A program made the translations under genes and the position numbers. This document shows, in pieces, positions 1 through 9,337 of a stretch of DNA of 34,950 nucleotides. The stretch is from Planctomycetota bacterium (lineage in GTDB: Bacteria > Planctomycetota > MHYJ01 > WSZJ01), in contig WSZJ01000024.1 of assembly GCA_009773755.1 (NCBI GenBank), positions 1 to 34,950 on the forward strand. The letters run 5' to 3'. How positions within the stretch are numbered: the stretch's first letter is position 1; each line of letters opens with the position of its first letter. Under the pieces are notes generated by a model. It saw only the letters and a list, made by a program, of their open reading frames with translations, searched no databases and was not told the origin of the DNA.

Positions 1-431
1 TCGACGAGGACCTCTGGCGCGCCGTTGCGGACGACGAGCCGGAGGAAGCCGTCGAAGAGGCGATCCCCGAGCCGGAGGAAATCGAGCCGGTCGAGGAAGA
101 ACCCGAGGAAGTGGAGCCGATGGAAGTCGCGCCGATCGAAGACCGGCCGGCCAAGCCTCGCGTCGCGGCGCTGCGCCGCGATCCTGTCACGCGCCGCCTT
201 GTTCGCGGCTCGCAGCCCGGAGGGGCCGGCACGCGGCGCGTCCTGCGTCGTCCCCCGCCGCCTCCGCAGCAGGTCCGCCCGAACAAACCCGCTTCCCGCG
301 TGATCGGCATTCGGGTGACCGGGGTCGACGGGGTGGAGGACGCGGAGCCGCCCGAAGAGGATGAAGAGCCGCCGTCCGGGCCTCCTCTCAAGGACGCGCC
401 GCCGCCGCGGAGACCGCTGGGGCGCCGTTAG
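1..431 (+). CDS. C-terminal part of an unknown acidic, proline-rich protein (left edge partial)
   Basis: The reading frame beginning at base 3 is open from the window edge to a TAG at 429-431. It encodes about 142 residues. The first third is almost entirely Glu/Asp/Pro/Val (EPEE, EPVEEEPEE), the middle is basic with a run of five prolines, and the end alternates acidic and proline-rich stretches before a basic RRPLGRR tail. No folded domain is recognisable; it looks like a disordered tail. The start and the main body lie outside the window, so no function can be assigned. The frame choice rests on absence of stops and coherent composition; the overlapping frame at 25-303 is Arg/Ser-rich and unlikely to be real. 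Confidence 0.55.
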   Translation, partial: DEDLWRAVADDEPEEAVEEAIPEPEEIEPVEEEPEEVEPMEVAPIEDRPAKPRVAALRRDPVTRRLVRGSQPGGAGTRRVLRRPPPPPQQVRPNKPASRVIGIRVTGVDGVEDAEPPEEDEEPPSGPPLKDAPPPRRPLGRR

Positions 432-483
432 CCGTCTCAAACAATTTCCGCCCGGTTCCGTTCATTCTGCCGGGGAGGCGCAA

Positions 484-512
484 TTGCGTGGACTGGCCCC
501 GGCTGCTATAAC
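484..512 (+). promoter_or_regulatory. Candidate sigma70-type promoter for the ABC operon
   Basis: TTGCGT at 484-489 and TATAAC at 507-512 are separated by 17 bases. The start of transcription would fall about base 519, only a few bases before the GTG start at 522. No Shine-Dalgarno-like sequence precedes that GTG, so the mRNA may be leaderless or nearly so. Confidence 0.4.
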
Positions 513-521
513 CCTTCACCC

Positions 522-1256
522 GTGAACGACACCACAACCGCCGCCATCGAGGCCCACGGCCTCACGAAGCTCTACCGCGACTACTACGCGATCCGCGACG
601 TGACGTTCAGCGTCCCGCGGGGCCAGATCGCGGCCTTCCTCGGGCCGAACGGCGCCGGGAAATCGACGACCATGCGCATCCTGACCGGGTTCATGGCGCC
701 CAGCTCCGGCGTCGCGAAAATCTGCGGCTTCGATGTCGCGACCGACCGGCTCAAGGCCGCCGAAAAGCTCGGCTACCTCCCCGAGAACGGGCCCCTGTAT
801 CTCGAAATGACGCCTCGCGGATTGCTCCGGTATTTTGGAAGCGCCCGCGGCATGTCCGCGGACCGGCTCGCGTCGCGAATCGAGTTCGTCGTGGAAAAAT
901 GCGGGCTGGGGAGCGTGCTCGACAAGCCGATCCGCAAGCTGTCGCGCGGATTCCGCCAGCGCGTCGGCATGGCGCAGGTGATGCTGCACGAGCCGGAAGT
1001 CCTGATCATGGACGAGCCGACGAGCGGGCTCGACCCGAACCAGATCCGCGAGGTGCGCAAGACGATCCGGGAGTTCGCGTCGACGAAGACCGTGCTGCTC
1101 TCGACGCACATCCTGCAGGAAGTCGAAGCGATGGCGGACCGCGTGATCTTCATTCATGAGGGGCGGATCGTGTTCGACGGGCCGACCGCGGAAATGAAGA
1201 AAGAGCAGGCGACCCTCGAAGCGTTCTTCCACGCGAAAACGGGGGTCCCCGTCTGA
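522..1256 (+). CDS. ABC transporter ATP-binding protein, GldA-like
   Basis: This 244-residue protein is a cytoplasmic ATPase that would power the ABC-2 permease encoded next. Walker A GPNGAGKST is at residues 41-49, the signature LSRGFRQRVG at 140-149, Walker B VLIMDE at 160-165, and the H-loop histidine is His196 (STHILQE). The length and the LSRGFRQRVG-type signature match the GldA/CcmA-like ATPases of ABC-2 exporters. The start is GTG at 522, since the homologous N-terminus (IEAHGLTKLYRDYYAIRDV) begins just after it. The stop TGA shares one base with the ATG of the next gene, implying translational coupling. GldA homologues serve gliding in Bacteroidota, but the same ATPase/permease/GldG cassette is widespread in non-gliding bacteria, so the substrate is unknown. 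Confidence 0.93.
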   Translation: MNDTTTAAIEAHGLTKLYRDYYAIRDVTFSVPRGQIAAFLGPNGAGKSTTMRILTGFMAPSSGVAKICGFDVATDRLKAAEKLGYLPENGPLYLEMTPRGLLRYFGSARGMSADRLASRIEFVVEKCGLGSVLDKPIRKLSRGFRQRVGMAQVMLHEPEVLIMDEPTSGLDPNQIREVRKTIREFASTKTVLLSTHILQEVEAMADRVIFIHEGRIVFDGPTAEMKKEQATLEAFFHAKTGVPV

Positions 1257-2860
1257 TGCGCTTCCGCGTCATCTGGGCCGTCCTGCGCCGCGACTTCACG
1301 GGCTACTTCACGAGCCTCACGGGGTACGTGTTCATCACGCTCTTCATCGGCATGTGCTCGTTCCTGCAGTTCTGGCAGGACGAGTTCTTCAAGAACAACC
1401 TCGCTAACCTCGCGACGCTGAACGAGCTGTACCCGGTGCTGATGTTGTTCATCGTCCCGGCGATCACGATGAGCGCGTGGGCGGACGAGCGGCGGCAGGG
1501 CGTGGACGAGCTGCTCCTCACGCTTCCCATCACGGACTTCGAGCTCGTGGCCGGGAAGTACCTGGGCGCTCTCTCCATCTATACGGTGTCGCTCGGGTTT
1601 TCCCTGACGCTGCTCGGGTTCCTCTCCTGGCTCGGCCGTCCGGACGCCGGGCTGATTTTCGCGAACTACTACGCCTACTGGCTCCTGGGCGCGGCTCTTC
1701 TCGCGATAGGCATGGTGGGCTCGGTCCTGACCGACAACCTGACGGTCGGGTTCATCCTCGGTTCCGTGCTCTGCGCGGTCCCCGTTTTCATCGAGCGCGC
1801 GGGCCGGCTGCTGGGAGGAGTTCTGGAGAAGTGGTTCGAAGTTCTCGGCGCGACGCCGAAGTTCGAGGAGATGACCCGGGGAGTGGTCCCGGTTTCGGCG
1901 GTTCTGTACTTCCTGGTGGTCGCCGGTGTCTTCTTCTACATAAACCTCGTCCTCGTCGGCAGGCGCCGCTGGCCCCCGCAGTCCTTCCGGATCGGCCCGG
2001 GCTTCGAGTTCAGGACCTACTCCGCCCACCTGGGGCTCAGGGCGACGGCCGCCCTGATCGCGGGCATCAGCCTCGTCACGCTCGTGGGCCGGGCGCACGT
2101 GCGCGCGGACTGCACCGCCGAGGGACTTCACTCGCTGTCGAAGACGACGCGCGACATCGTCGAGAAAATCGACCCGGCGAACCCGGTTTTCATCCAGGCG
2201 TTCGTGAGCCGCAAGGTCCCGCGCTCGTATGTCGAGACGCGCGAGAATCTGCTCAACCTCCTCCGGGAGTACGCCGCCCTCGGCGGCGAGCGAATCCGCA
2301 TCAACATCGTCGAGGCCGAAAAGTACACGGACTCCGCCCGCGAGGCCGAGGACCGCTTCGGCATCCGCCCGATCCAGCTCACGCAGGAATCCGGCGGCCG
2401 CTCCGAAACAACCGATGTCTTCCTCGGCGTGGCCGTGACCTGCGGAGCCGACGAGGTCGTCACGCCGTTCTTCTTCCGCGGCCTCCCGATCGAATACGAA
2501 CTGACACGCTCCATCCGCGTCGCTTCTCGCCCCGTCAAGTCCGGCGCGGCGGGCGCGAAGGGGAACCGCCTGAAAGTCGGCATCCTCGAAACCGACGTCA
2601 AGCCATTCGGCGGTTTCGACATCAATACCATGCAGTCGCAGCCGGCCTGGGAACTGGTGGATCCTCGCTCACCGAGCCGCAGATGCACCAGCTCCTGCTG
2701 TACATCAAGAGCAACAAGCCGACGCTTCTCCTCGACGACCCGATGCCGTGGTCGTACCAGGGGAGCCCCGCGAGCGAAAAGCAGAAGGGCGGCAACCGCA
2801 ACCCCTTCAACCAGGGCGGGCAGCAGCCCGAAGCGAAGGGAAACGTCAACGAGCTCATGA
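1256..2860 (+). CDS. ABC-2 permease fused to a GldG-like domain, disrupted gene (5' part)
   Basis: The first ~240 residues form a six-helix ABC-2 permease (GldF-like; ADERRQGVDELLLTLPIT is the typical cytoplasmic loop). After a linker comes a GldG-like extracytoplasmic region beginning around RADCTAEGLHSLS and continuing through VFIQAFVSRKVP and LKVGILETDVKPFGG. The homology stops abruptly at PAWELV (base 2659). From there to the TGA at 2858-2860 the frame yields an Arg/Ser-rich sequence unlike the family, whereas the proper continuation (SSLTEPQM) appears in the next frame. The 34 or so residues usually found between these two motifs are missing, so the change is a short deletion of 3n+1 bases, not a single-base slip. 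It could be a real lesion or an assembly error. The gene overlaps the ATPase by one base. The intact product would be a permease anchoring a periplasmic domain. Confidence 0.85.
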   Translation: MRFRVIWAVLRRDFTGYFTSLTGYVFITLFIGMCSFLQFWQDEFFKNNLANLATLNELYPVLMLFIVPAITMSAWADERRQGVDELLLTLPITDFELVAGKYLGALSIYTVSLGFSLTLLGFLSWLGRPDAGLIFANYYAYWLLGAALLAIGMVGSVLTDNLTVGFILGSVLCAVPVFIERAGRLLGGVLEKWFEVLGATPKFEEMTRGVVPVSAVLYFLVVAGVFFYINLVLVGRRRWPPQSFRIGPGFEFRTYSAHLGLRATAALIAGISLVTLVGRAHVRADCTAEGLHSLSKTTRDIVEKIDPANPVFIQAFVSRKVPRSYVETRENLLNLLREYAALGGERIRINIVEAEKYTDSAREAEDRFGIRPIQLTQESGGRSETTDVFLGVAVTCGADEVVTPFFFRGLPIEYELTRSIRVASRPVKSGAAGAKGNRLKVGILETDVKPFGGFDINTMQSQPAWELVDPRSPSRRCTSSCCTSRATSRRFSSTTRCRGRTRGAPRAKSRRAATATPSTRAGSSPKRRETSTSS

Positions 2861-3843
2861 TGCTCTGCGGCCTGCGATGGGACACCGCGGAGATCGCCTG
2901 GGACACGTACAACCCGCACCCGGATTACGCGACGCTCGATCCGGAGTTCATATTCACGGGTTCCGGAAGCGGCGCAAAGGCCGCGTTCAACGCCAACGAA
3001 CTGACGACTGCGGGGCTGCAGGAAATCGTCTCGATCTTCCCCGGCTGCGTCGAGCCGAGGGGCACGCCCGGCGTGAACTACATTCCGCTCCTCTCAACGG
3101 GCAAGAACTCCGGCGTCCTGCGCTTCGACGAAATCATGGAGCGGAACTTCATGGGCTCGCGTATGAAGCCCGATCGCCGCCATGTTCCGGGAGGCCGCGA
3201 GCTGACCCTGGCCGCCCGCTGTTCCGGAATGGTCAACGTCATCTTCGTCGCCGACGTCGACTTCATTTCGCAGGCGTTCTTCAACATCCGCCGCGAGAAC
3301 CGCGAGACGCTGGAGCTCGACAACGTCACGTTCTTCCTCAACTGCGTCGACCAGCTCTCCGGCGACGAGTCGTTCATCGAACTGCGCAAGCGGCGCCGCA
3401 AGCACCGCACTCTCGAGCGGCTCGAGTCGAAGGAGCGCGTGTTCGACGAGCAGCGGCTCAAGGACGTGAAGGAAGCGTCGGACGCGGCGGAAAAGAAGCT
3501 GAAGGACGCGAACGACCGGCTGAAGGAAGCGGTGGCGGAGATCGACAAGCGCACGGATCTCGACGACGAGACCAAGCGGCAGATGATGGATATGAAGCGG
3601 CGCGCCGAGCAGACGCGGGTCGACGAGGAATCGAAGCGGATCCAGGACGAGAAGGGGCGCGCGATCGAGAAGGGCCGCGCGTGGGCGAATTCCGAGATCA
3701 AGAAGATCCAGGACCGGATCCGGTGGATGAGCACGCTCCTGCCGCCGATCCCGCCGCTTCTGATCGGGCTGGTGGTATTCTTCGTGAGGGCCGCGCGGGA
3801 ACGGGGGATGGCCCGCGGGGATCGCTGGGTCGGGGGAAAATGA
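2683..3843 (+). CDS. GldG-like domain, 3' part of the disrupted permease-GldG gene
   Basis: Homology to the family resumes at base 2659 (GSSLTEPQMHQLLLYIKSNKPT); the first in-frame ATG is 2683, giving 386 residues if translated on its own. It contains the LLLDDPMPW segment, the DFISQAFF and LDNVTFFLNCVDQLSGDESFIELRKR motifs typical of GldG-like (ABC-type auxiliary transport) proteins, then a long charged coiled coil (roughly bases 3400-3710, rich in Lys/Glu/Asp). One transmembrane helix (LLPPIPPLLIGLVVFFV) lies near the C-terminus. Without the upstream permease helices this fragment has no N-terminal membrane anchor. There is no good ribosome binding site before ATG 2683, which supports reading it as part of the gene starting at 1256. 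Stop TGA at 3841-3843, 10 bases before the DUF4340 gene. Confidence 0.8.
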   Translation: MHQLLLYIKSNKPTLLLDDPMPWSYQGSPASEKQKGGNRNPFNQGGQQPEAKGNVNELMMLCGLRWDTAEIAWDTYNPHPDYATLDPEFIFTGSGSGAKAAFNANELTTAGLQEIVSIFPGCVEPRGTPGVNYIPLLSTGKNSGVLRFDEIMERNFMGSRMKPDRRHVPGGRELTLAARCSGMVNVIFVADVDFISQAFFNIRRENRETLELDNVTFFLNCVDQLSGDESFIELRKRRRKHRTLERLESKERVFDEQRLKDVKEASDAAEKKLKDANDRLKEAVAEIDKRTDLDDETKRQMMDMKRRAEQTRVDEESKRIQDEKGRAIEKGRAWANSEIKKIQDRIRWMSTLLPPIPPLLIGLVVFFVRAARERGMARGDRWVGGK

Positions 3844-3853
3844 GGAACCGACG

Positions 3854-5389
3854 ATGAACGATTTCGCGAAAACAGGGATCGCCGCCTCGGCCGCCGTCGT
3901 GCTCGCCTCCCTTGCCGCGCTCACCGCGCCCGGCGCCGTCAAATCCACAGATTTTGGCGAGCAGGGGCAGCTGTTCTTCCCGGAATTCAAGGACCCGCTC
4001 GCTGCGACCTCGCTGCAGGTGGTGGAATTCGACGTCGTCACCGCCGCCCCGTCCGTCTTCAAGGTCGAGTTCAAAGGCGGCAAGTGGAAGATCCCTTCTC
4101 ACCACGACTATCCCGCCGACGGCAAGGACCAGCTGGCGAAAACGGCGACGAGCCTGCTGGGAATCCGCAAGGACAAGCTGCAGAGCAACCGCAAGGAGGA
4201 CCACGCGGCGTGCGGCGTGCTCGATCCCGAGGAGGCCGGCGGGGATGGAAAGAACAAGGGGCGGCGGGTGACGCTCCGCGACGCCGCGGGCGCCGCGCTC
4301 GCGGATCTGATCATCGGCAAGAAAGCGGACGACGAGGGGAAGAAGTACTTCGTTCGCGTCCCCGGTCAGTCGCGCATCTACGCCGTGAAAATGGAAGTCG
4401 ACCTCTCGACGAAATTCGGCGATTGGATCGAGACGGACCTGTCGAAGATCGAGCCTTCCACCGTGTGGCGCATCACCCTCGACAACTATTCGGTCGTGCA
4501 GAACGGGCCCTTCCTTGAACCCACGGAACCGAAAATCGATACGTTCGAAAAGTCGGGCGACGAGTGGAAGAACGAGGGAGTGACGGCGACGGAGGAAGTT
4601 GACGTCAAGGTCATCGGCGACATTACCGGGACGATTGACGATCTCAAGATCCTCGGCGTCCGGCGCAAGACGCCCGCGATGGCCGCGGCGTTCCGCGGTG
4701 AAGGCTCGAAAATCACGAACGCCGACGTGCAGGATCTCGCCGACAAGGGCTTCTTCTACACGCGCGAAGATCTCTTCTCCAAAGAAGGCAACCTGATCAT
4801 TGAGTGCGAGGACGGCGTCGTGTACGAAATCCGCTTCGGCGCGGTCTTCACGGGGACCGGCATCGAGATGGAGGCGGGCGGTGGCGACGCGAAAAAGGAC
4901 GAGAAGAAGGACGAGAACAAGGACGAGAACAAGGACGAGAAAAAAGACGAGAAGGCGCCCATCGCCAGCGAAGCCCGCTACCTCCTGATCGTGGCGCACT
5001 TCAACAAGAAGTCCGTCAAGCCCGAGAAAATGGAGGACCCGCCGAAATCCTGGAAGCGAATCAGCTCGCGGCCATGGACCGCGTGGCGCATCGAGCAGGA
5101 AGCGGAGGAACGCCGCAAGGAATACGACCGCGCGTTGGCTGAGTATGCGAAGACGCTTGCCGAGTCCAGCAAGCGCTTCAACGAACGCGCCACCGCAGGC
5201 GAAAAGCGCGCGAAGCAGCTCGCGGACCGCTTCGGCGACTGGTACTACGTGGTGGGTGCGGAGTCGTTCGCGAAGCTGCATGTGAAGCGGAACGACGTGG
5301 TGAAGAGCAAGAAGGAGCCTGAGGGGCCGAAGATGCCTCCTGAAGAAGATCCTGAAAATCATGAAGGCCACGGCCACGAGAAGAAATAG
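3854..5389 (+). CDS. DUF4340 domain-containing protein
   Basis: The product has 511 residues, with a hydrophobic N-terminal segment (GIAASAAVVLASLAALTAPGAV) that acts as a membrane anchor or uncleaved signal. The body has the DUF4340 pattern: KWKIPSHHDYPADGKDQLAKTATSLLGI, then LADLIIGKK, KYFVRVPGQSRIYAVK and a W-rich repeat (DWIETDLSKIEPSTVWRI). DUF4340 proteins commonly follow GldA/GldF/GldG-like genes, so it probably belongs to the same exporter on the outer face of the membrane; its biochemical role is unknown. Residues encoded at 4892-4953 form a low-complexity KDENKDEK stretch, followed by a charged, probably helical C-terminal part. GAGGAA at 3842-3847 is a plausible ribosome binding site. 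The gene overlaps the next one by 29 bases. Confidence 0.85.
   Translation: MNDFAKTGIAASAAVVLASLAALTAPGAVKSTDFGEQGQLFFPEFKDPLAATSLQVVEFDVVTAAPSVFKVEFKGGKWKIPSHHDYPADGKDQLAKTATSLLGIRKDKLQSNRKEDHAACGVLDPEEAGGDGKNKGRRVTLRDAAGAALADLIIGKKADDEGKKYFVRVPGQSRIYAVKMEVDLSTKFGDWIETDLSKIEPSTVWRITLDNYSVVQNGPFLEPTEPKIDTFEKSGDEWKNEGVTATEEVDVKVIGDITGTIDDLKILGVRRKTPAMAAAFRGEGSKITNADVQDLADKGFFYTREDLFSKEGNLIIECEDGVVYEIRFGAVFTGTGIEMEAGGGDAKKDEKKDENKDENKDEKKDEKAPIASEARYLLIVAHFNKKSVKPEKMEDPPKSWKRISSRPWTAWRIEQEAEERRKEYDRALAEYAKTLAESSKRFNERATAGEKRAKQLADRFGDWYYVVGAESFAKLHVKRNDVVKSKKEPEGPKMPPEEDPENHEGHGHEKK
4892..4953 (+). repeat. Degenerate 12-base tandem repeat encoding KDEN/KDEK
   Basis: About five units of AAGGACGAGAAC-like sequence lie within the DUF4340 gene, giving a Lys/Asp/Glu/Asn linker. 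The repeat keeps the frame, so copy-number changes would only lengthen or shorten the linker. Confidence 0.8.
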
Positions 5390-6434
5390 GCGGGCCGGCG
5401 GAATTGCGTATGCGTGCGTCCTGATCGCAGGCTGTTCCCCCGCCTATGTTCTCCAGCAGGCCGGGGGGCAGCTCAAACTTCTCGCGGCGCGGCGGCCGAT
5501 CGAGGAGGTCATCGCGGCTCCCGCGACTCCCGCCGCCGCGCGCGAGCGGCTCCTCCTGATTCGCGAGGCCCGGGCCTGGGGCGAGCGCGAGATCGGCCTC
5601 AAGCACACCGATTCGTACGAGACCTACGTCGACCTGCAGGGGAAGCCGGTCTCCTGGCTGGTGACGGCCTGCCCGCCCGACTCGCTCGAGACGGAATCAT
5701 GGTGGTTCCCGGTCGTCGGACGCGTCCCCTATCTGGGGTTCTTCGACCTCGACGACGCGCGCGCTGAAAAAGAGGATCTCGAAGCGAAAGGCCTCGATGT
5801 CCATGTCCGCGCCGTTCCCGCCTACAGCACCCTGGGCTGGTTCGCCGACCCCGTCTTCTCGACCTTCATCCAGTGGCCCGCATACCAGGCGATCGACACC
5901 ATCTTCCACGAGACGACGCACGCCACCCTCTGGATCCCGGGAAGCGCTTCCCTCAATGAAGCTCTCGCCGACGTCGTCGGGGAAGCGGGCGCGCGGAAGT
6001 TTCTCTCGGAGAAATTCGGCCCGGATTCGCCACAGCTCGTCGCCTTCGAATCGTCCCGCGCCGAGAGCGCCCTGTTTCACAAGTTTGCCCTGGATCTGAA
6101 CTCCGCTCTCCTCGCCGCCTATGCGCTCGACCTGCCGCGGGCCGAAAAGCTCGAGTTCAAGTCCGCGATATTTCGCAGCGGACGCGAGCGCATTCGCGCA
6201 CTTCGCGACCGCTTCACCAGCCGCTATTACCGCGAGTTCGACCGGCTCGAATGGAACAATGCGCTTATCGCGTCGATCGCGGTGTACCGCGAGGAGGAAG
6301 GGAAGTGGCGCGCGGTGCTGGACTCGAAAGGAGGCGACGTGCGCGCGCTGCTTATGGAGGCGAAGGCGATCGCGGGAGAGTCCGACCCGAAGGCGGCGCT
6401 TGCGGCGGCTGCCGCGAGGGCCGCTTCACGCTGA
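5361..6434 (+). CDS. Predicted lipoprotein aminopeptidase (PF10023 / COG4324 type)
   Basis: This is a 357-residue putative zinc metallopeptidase anchored as a lipoprotein. The N-terminus has basic residues, a short hydrophobic stretch and the lipobox LIAGC with Cys25. The zinc motif HETTH is at residues 183-187, and NEALADVVGEAG (Glu200) supplies the expected third ligand, as in the predicted aminopeptidases of COG4324 (family pattern IFHELAHQ...FNE..A). The segment VPYLGFFDLDDARAEKEDLEAKGLDV is also typical of the family. The ATG at 5361 lies inside the DUF4340 gene, giving a 29-base overlap and suggesting co-expression with the exporter operon. Its stop overlaps the 3' end of the convergent corA gene by nine bases. 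The substrate is unknown, and 'aminopeptidase' is only a family prediction. Confidence 0.85.
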   Translation: MKATATRRNRRAGGIAYACVLIAGCSPAYVLQQAGGQLKLLAARRPIEEVIAAPATPAAARERLLLIREARAWGEREIGLKHTDSYETYVDLQGKPVSWLVTACPPDSLETESWWFPVVGRVPYLGFFDLDDARAEKEDLEAKGLDVHVRAVPAYSTLGWFADPVFSTFIQWPAYQAIDTIFHETTHATLWIPGSASLNEALADVVGEAGARKFLSEKFGPDSPQLVAFESSRAESALFHKFALDLNSALLAAYALDLPRAEKLEFKSAIFRSGRERIRALRDRFTSRYYREFDRLEWNNALIASIAVYREEEGKWRAVLDSKGGDVRALLMEAKAIAGESDPKAALAAAAARAASR

Positions 6435-7535
6435 CGACCCCGGTTTCTTTCCCACGCTGACGCCGGTCGTCCCGCCCTCCGGCGGTTTCCGGAAGACCCG
6501 TGTCTGAATGCGCATATCCGTATCCACCACCTGGTCCATGAAGCCGGGCGGGATCGTCTTGCGGAAGTACCATGCGAGGAGCAATCCGGTCCCCGCCAGG
6601 AGAAACATCAGCACGGGGTAGCTCCATTTCCACCGGAGCTCCGGCATGAAGTCGAAGTTCATTCCGTAGACGCCCGTGATGAGAGTGAGGGGCATGAAGA
6701 TGGTCGTGAAGCGAGTGAGTTTTTCCATGACGCGGTTCATGCGGTTCGAAATTTCGGCCAGGCGGTTCGCGCCCATCGCGGCGTGTCCCTCGAACGCGCT
6801 GGTGAGCAGCTCCCGGTGAATCTCGAGTTCGGTGAGGATCCAGTACAGTTCGTCGTGCGTGCCGCGGAGGCGAAGCGCCGTCGTGCCCGCGGCGAGCTTG
6901 AATTCCTCCTTGGCGAGGCGGTGAATGACTTCCCGTTGCGGAACGAGCGTGCGGCGGAGGGCCACGACGGAGCGCCGGAGAGCCAGGATCCGGCCGAACG
7001 GGTCTGCTCCCGAGCGCCTTTCGAGCATCGACTCTTCGAGCACGTCGATTTCCTTCTCCAGGAATTCGACCATCGGGAAATAGCGGCTCGTGATCTGCTC
7101 GACGACCTCGGCCAGGAGGCGGCCCGGCCCGTCGCGCAACAACTCTTCGTTTGCCATGAGCTTGCGCTGCACTTCGTCGACGCTGGTGGAGGCGTCCGTC
7201 CTTACCGTGACGAGCCAGTTCTTCGCGAGCACGAAATCGATCTCGCGCAGGTTCATTTCGCGCGTCGCCTCGTCGAACTGGACCCGATGAAGCGTGACGA
7301 GGAGGTAATCGCCGTAATTCTCGACCTTGGGCAGGACGGTGTGCTCCCGGCATTCGTCGACCGCGGTCGGGTGAACGCCGAACGGCTTGCGGAGCAGCCC
7401 GATCTCGGCCGGGGTCGCCGCCTCCATGTCGACCCAGAGCACCGCGTCCTCGCGGGCGATGATTTCCGCGAATTTTTCGCGCGGCGGGTCCTTGAGCAGA
7501 CCCGTTCCCGGGATCCAGGCGAAGGATTTCAGCAC
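6426..7535 (-). CDS. corA: CorA-family magnesium/cobalt transporter
   Basis: The product is an inner-membrane divalent-cation channel of about 369 residues. The N-terminal cytoplasmic domain (VLWVDMEAATPAEIGLLRKPFGVHPTAVDECRE) and long stalk helix are followed by two C-terminal transmembrane helices. The first ends in the signature YGMNFDF (GMN motif); the second is YPVLMFLLAGTGLLLAWYF. I place the start at the GTG at 7535 (VLKSFAWIPGTG), because the 32 residues encoded upstream to the ATG at 7631 look non-conserved. A GAAGAAG stretch precedes the GTG. The longer form cannot be excluded. A short tail of about 30 residues follows the second helix, longer than in most CorA proteins. The gene stands alone, convergent with the peptidase gene and divergent from tRNA-Thr. 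Confidence 0.92.
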   Translation of the reverse strand: MLKSFAWIPGTGLLKDPPREKFAEIIAREDAVLWVDMEAATPAEIGLLRKPFGVHPTAVDECREHTVLPKVENYGDYLLVTLHRVQFDEATREMNLREIDFVLAKNWLVTVRTDASTSVDEVQRKLMANEELLRDGPGRLLAEVVEQITSRYFPMVEFLEKEIDVLEESMLERRSGADPFGRILALRRSVVALRRTLVPQREVIHRLAKEEFKLAAGTTALRLRGTHDELYWILTELEIHRELLTSAFEGHAAMGANRLAEISNRMNRVMEKLTRFTTIFMPLTLITGVYGMNFDFMPELRWKWSYPVLMFLLAGTGLLLAWYFRKTIPPGFMDQVVDTDMRIQTRVFRKPPEGGTTGVSVGKKPGSSA

Positions 7536-7671
7536 AATTCTTCTTCGACCCGGGGCGCGCTTCAGCTTGAACCCCGAAGGCCAGGAGCGCGATGAAGTGA
7601 GGCGGGAGCCTCCCTCGCAAGTTCGTGGCATGTTAGGCGGGGAGTGCGGCCGTGAAGCGCGGATAATTCCC

Positions 7672-7700
7672 TTGACGGTCCCGGGGGTCGTCGCAATAAT
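7672..7700 (+). promoter_or_regulatory. Strong candidate sigma70-type promoter for the tRNA-Thr-tuf operon
   Basis: TTGACG at 7672-7677 and AATAAT at 7695-7700 with an exact 17-base spacer. Transcription would begin near 7707, about 77 bases before tRNA-Thr. It is the only good promoter I see in the corA/tRNA-Thr gap, so it may drive much of the downstream locus. Confidence 0.55.
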
Positions 7701-7740
7701 CCCGCTCCCTTTTGGTGCCGGAACAAGGGGAGCATCGCTT

Positions 7741-7772
7741 CGCCTCTCGCTCAGGGCGAGAGGTGTTTTGTT
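7741..7772 (+). terminator. Terminator-like hairpin (possible attenuator) in the tRNA-Thr-tuf leader
   Basis: CGCCTCTCGC at 7741-7750 pairs with GCGAGAGGTG at 7756-7765 (ten pairs, one G-U) across the loop TCAGG; it is followed by TTTTGTT. Because corA is transcribed the other way, a rightward terminator here can act only on transcripts started at the promoter just upstream. Confidence 0.45.
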
Positions 7773-7783
7773 GACGTTGACGG

Positions 7784-7856
<73 letters not shown>

Positions 7857-7902
7857 TTACCGGGTCCGTGCGGCAATTTTCAAGGTCAAAAGGAGAACTT
7901 CG

Positions 7903-9102
<1,200 letters not shown>

Positions 9103-9111
9103 AGGACAACC

Positions 9112-9276
9112 ATGCCGCCGCGCGAGCCCATGTTCCTGGAATGCACGGAGTGCGGGACGAGGTACTACCGCACGACGAAAACGATGTCGACGCTCAAGCA
9201 GGGCCAGAAGATCGAAAAGATGAAGTTCTGCCCGAAGTGCAGGTTGCATCGGGTTCATAAGGAAAGAAAGAAGTAA
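9112..9276 (+). CDS. rpmG: 50S ribosomal protein L33
   Basis: A 54-residue reading frame begins at ATG 9112, nine bases after tuf, with AAAGGA just upstream, and ends with TAA at 9274-9276. It has the L33 pattern ECTECG near the N-terminus and KFCPKCRLHRVHKERKK at the end. Cysteines 11, 14, 40 and 43 form the zinc ribbon, so this is the zinc-binding form. The order tuf-rpmG-tRNA-Trp-secE is common in bacteria and supports the call. Confidence 0.95.
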   Translation: MPPREPMFLECTECGTRYYRTTKTMSTLKQGQKIEKMKFCPKCRLHRVHKERKK

Positions 9277-9288
9277 AGCCGGGGAAGC

Positions 9289-9317
9289 AGGCCCGGGGCA
9301 TGCCCCGGGCGCACTTC
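9289..9317. repeat. 29-base palindromic repeat, copy 1
   Basis: Contains a perfect 20-base palindrome (9291-9310, GCCCGGGGCA and its complement) followed by GCACTTC. The same 29 bases recur exactly at 11133-11161. As RNA it would form a very stable hairpin between rpmG and tRNA-Trp. No T-tract follows, so it is not a typical terminator. Confidence 0.85.
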
Positions 9318-9337
9318 GAGTAAGAGAGGCTCTTTAC

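Noticed and set aside
2650..2670. Programmed ribosomal frameshift in the permease-GldG gene
   Set aside because: No slippery heptamer is visible at the junction, and a conserved segment is missing, which a frameshift alone cannot explain.
3698..5377. Minus-strand open frame opposite the DUF4340 gene
   Set aside because: Composition of a shadow frame (leucine/valine runs complementary to KDEN repeats); the plus strand has family motifs and an operon context.
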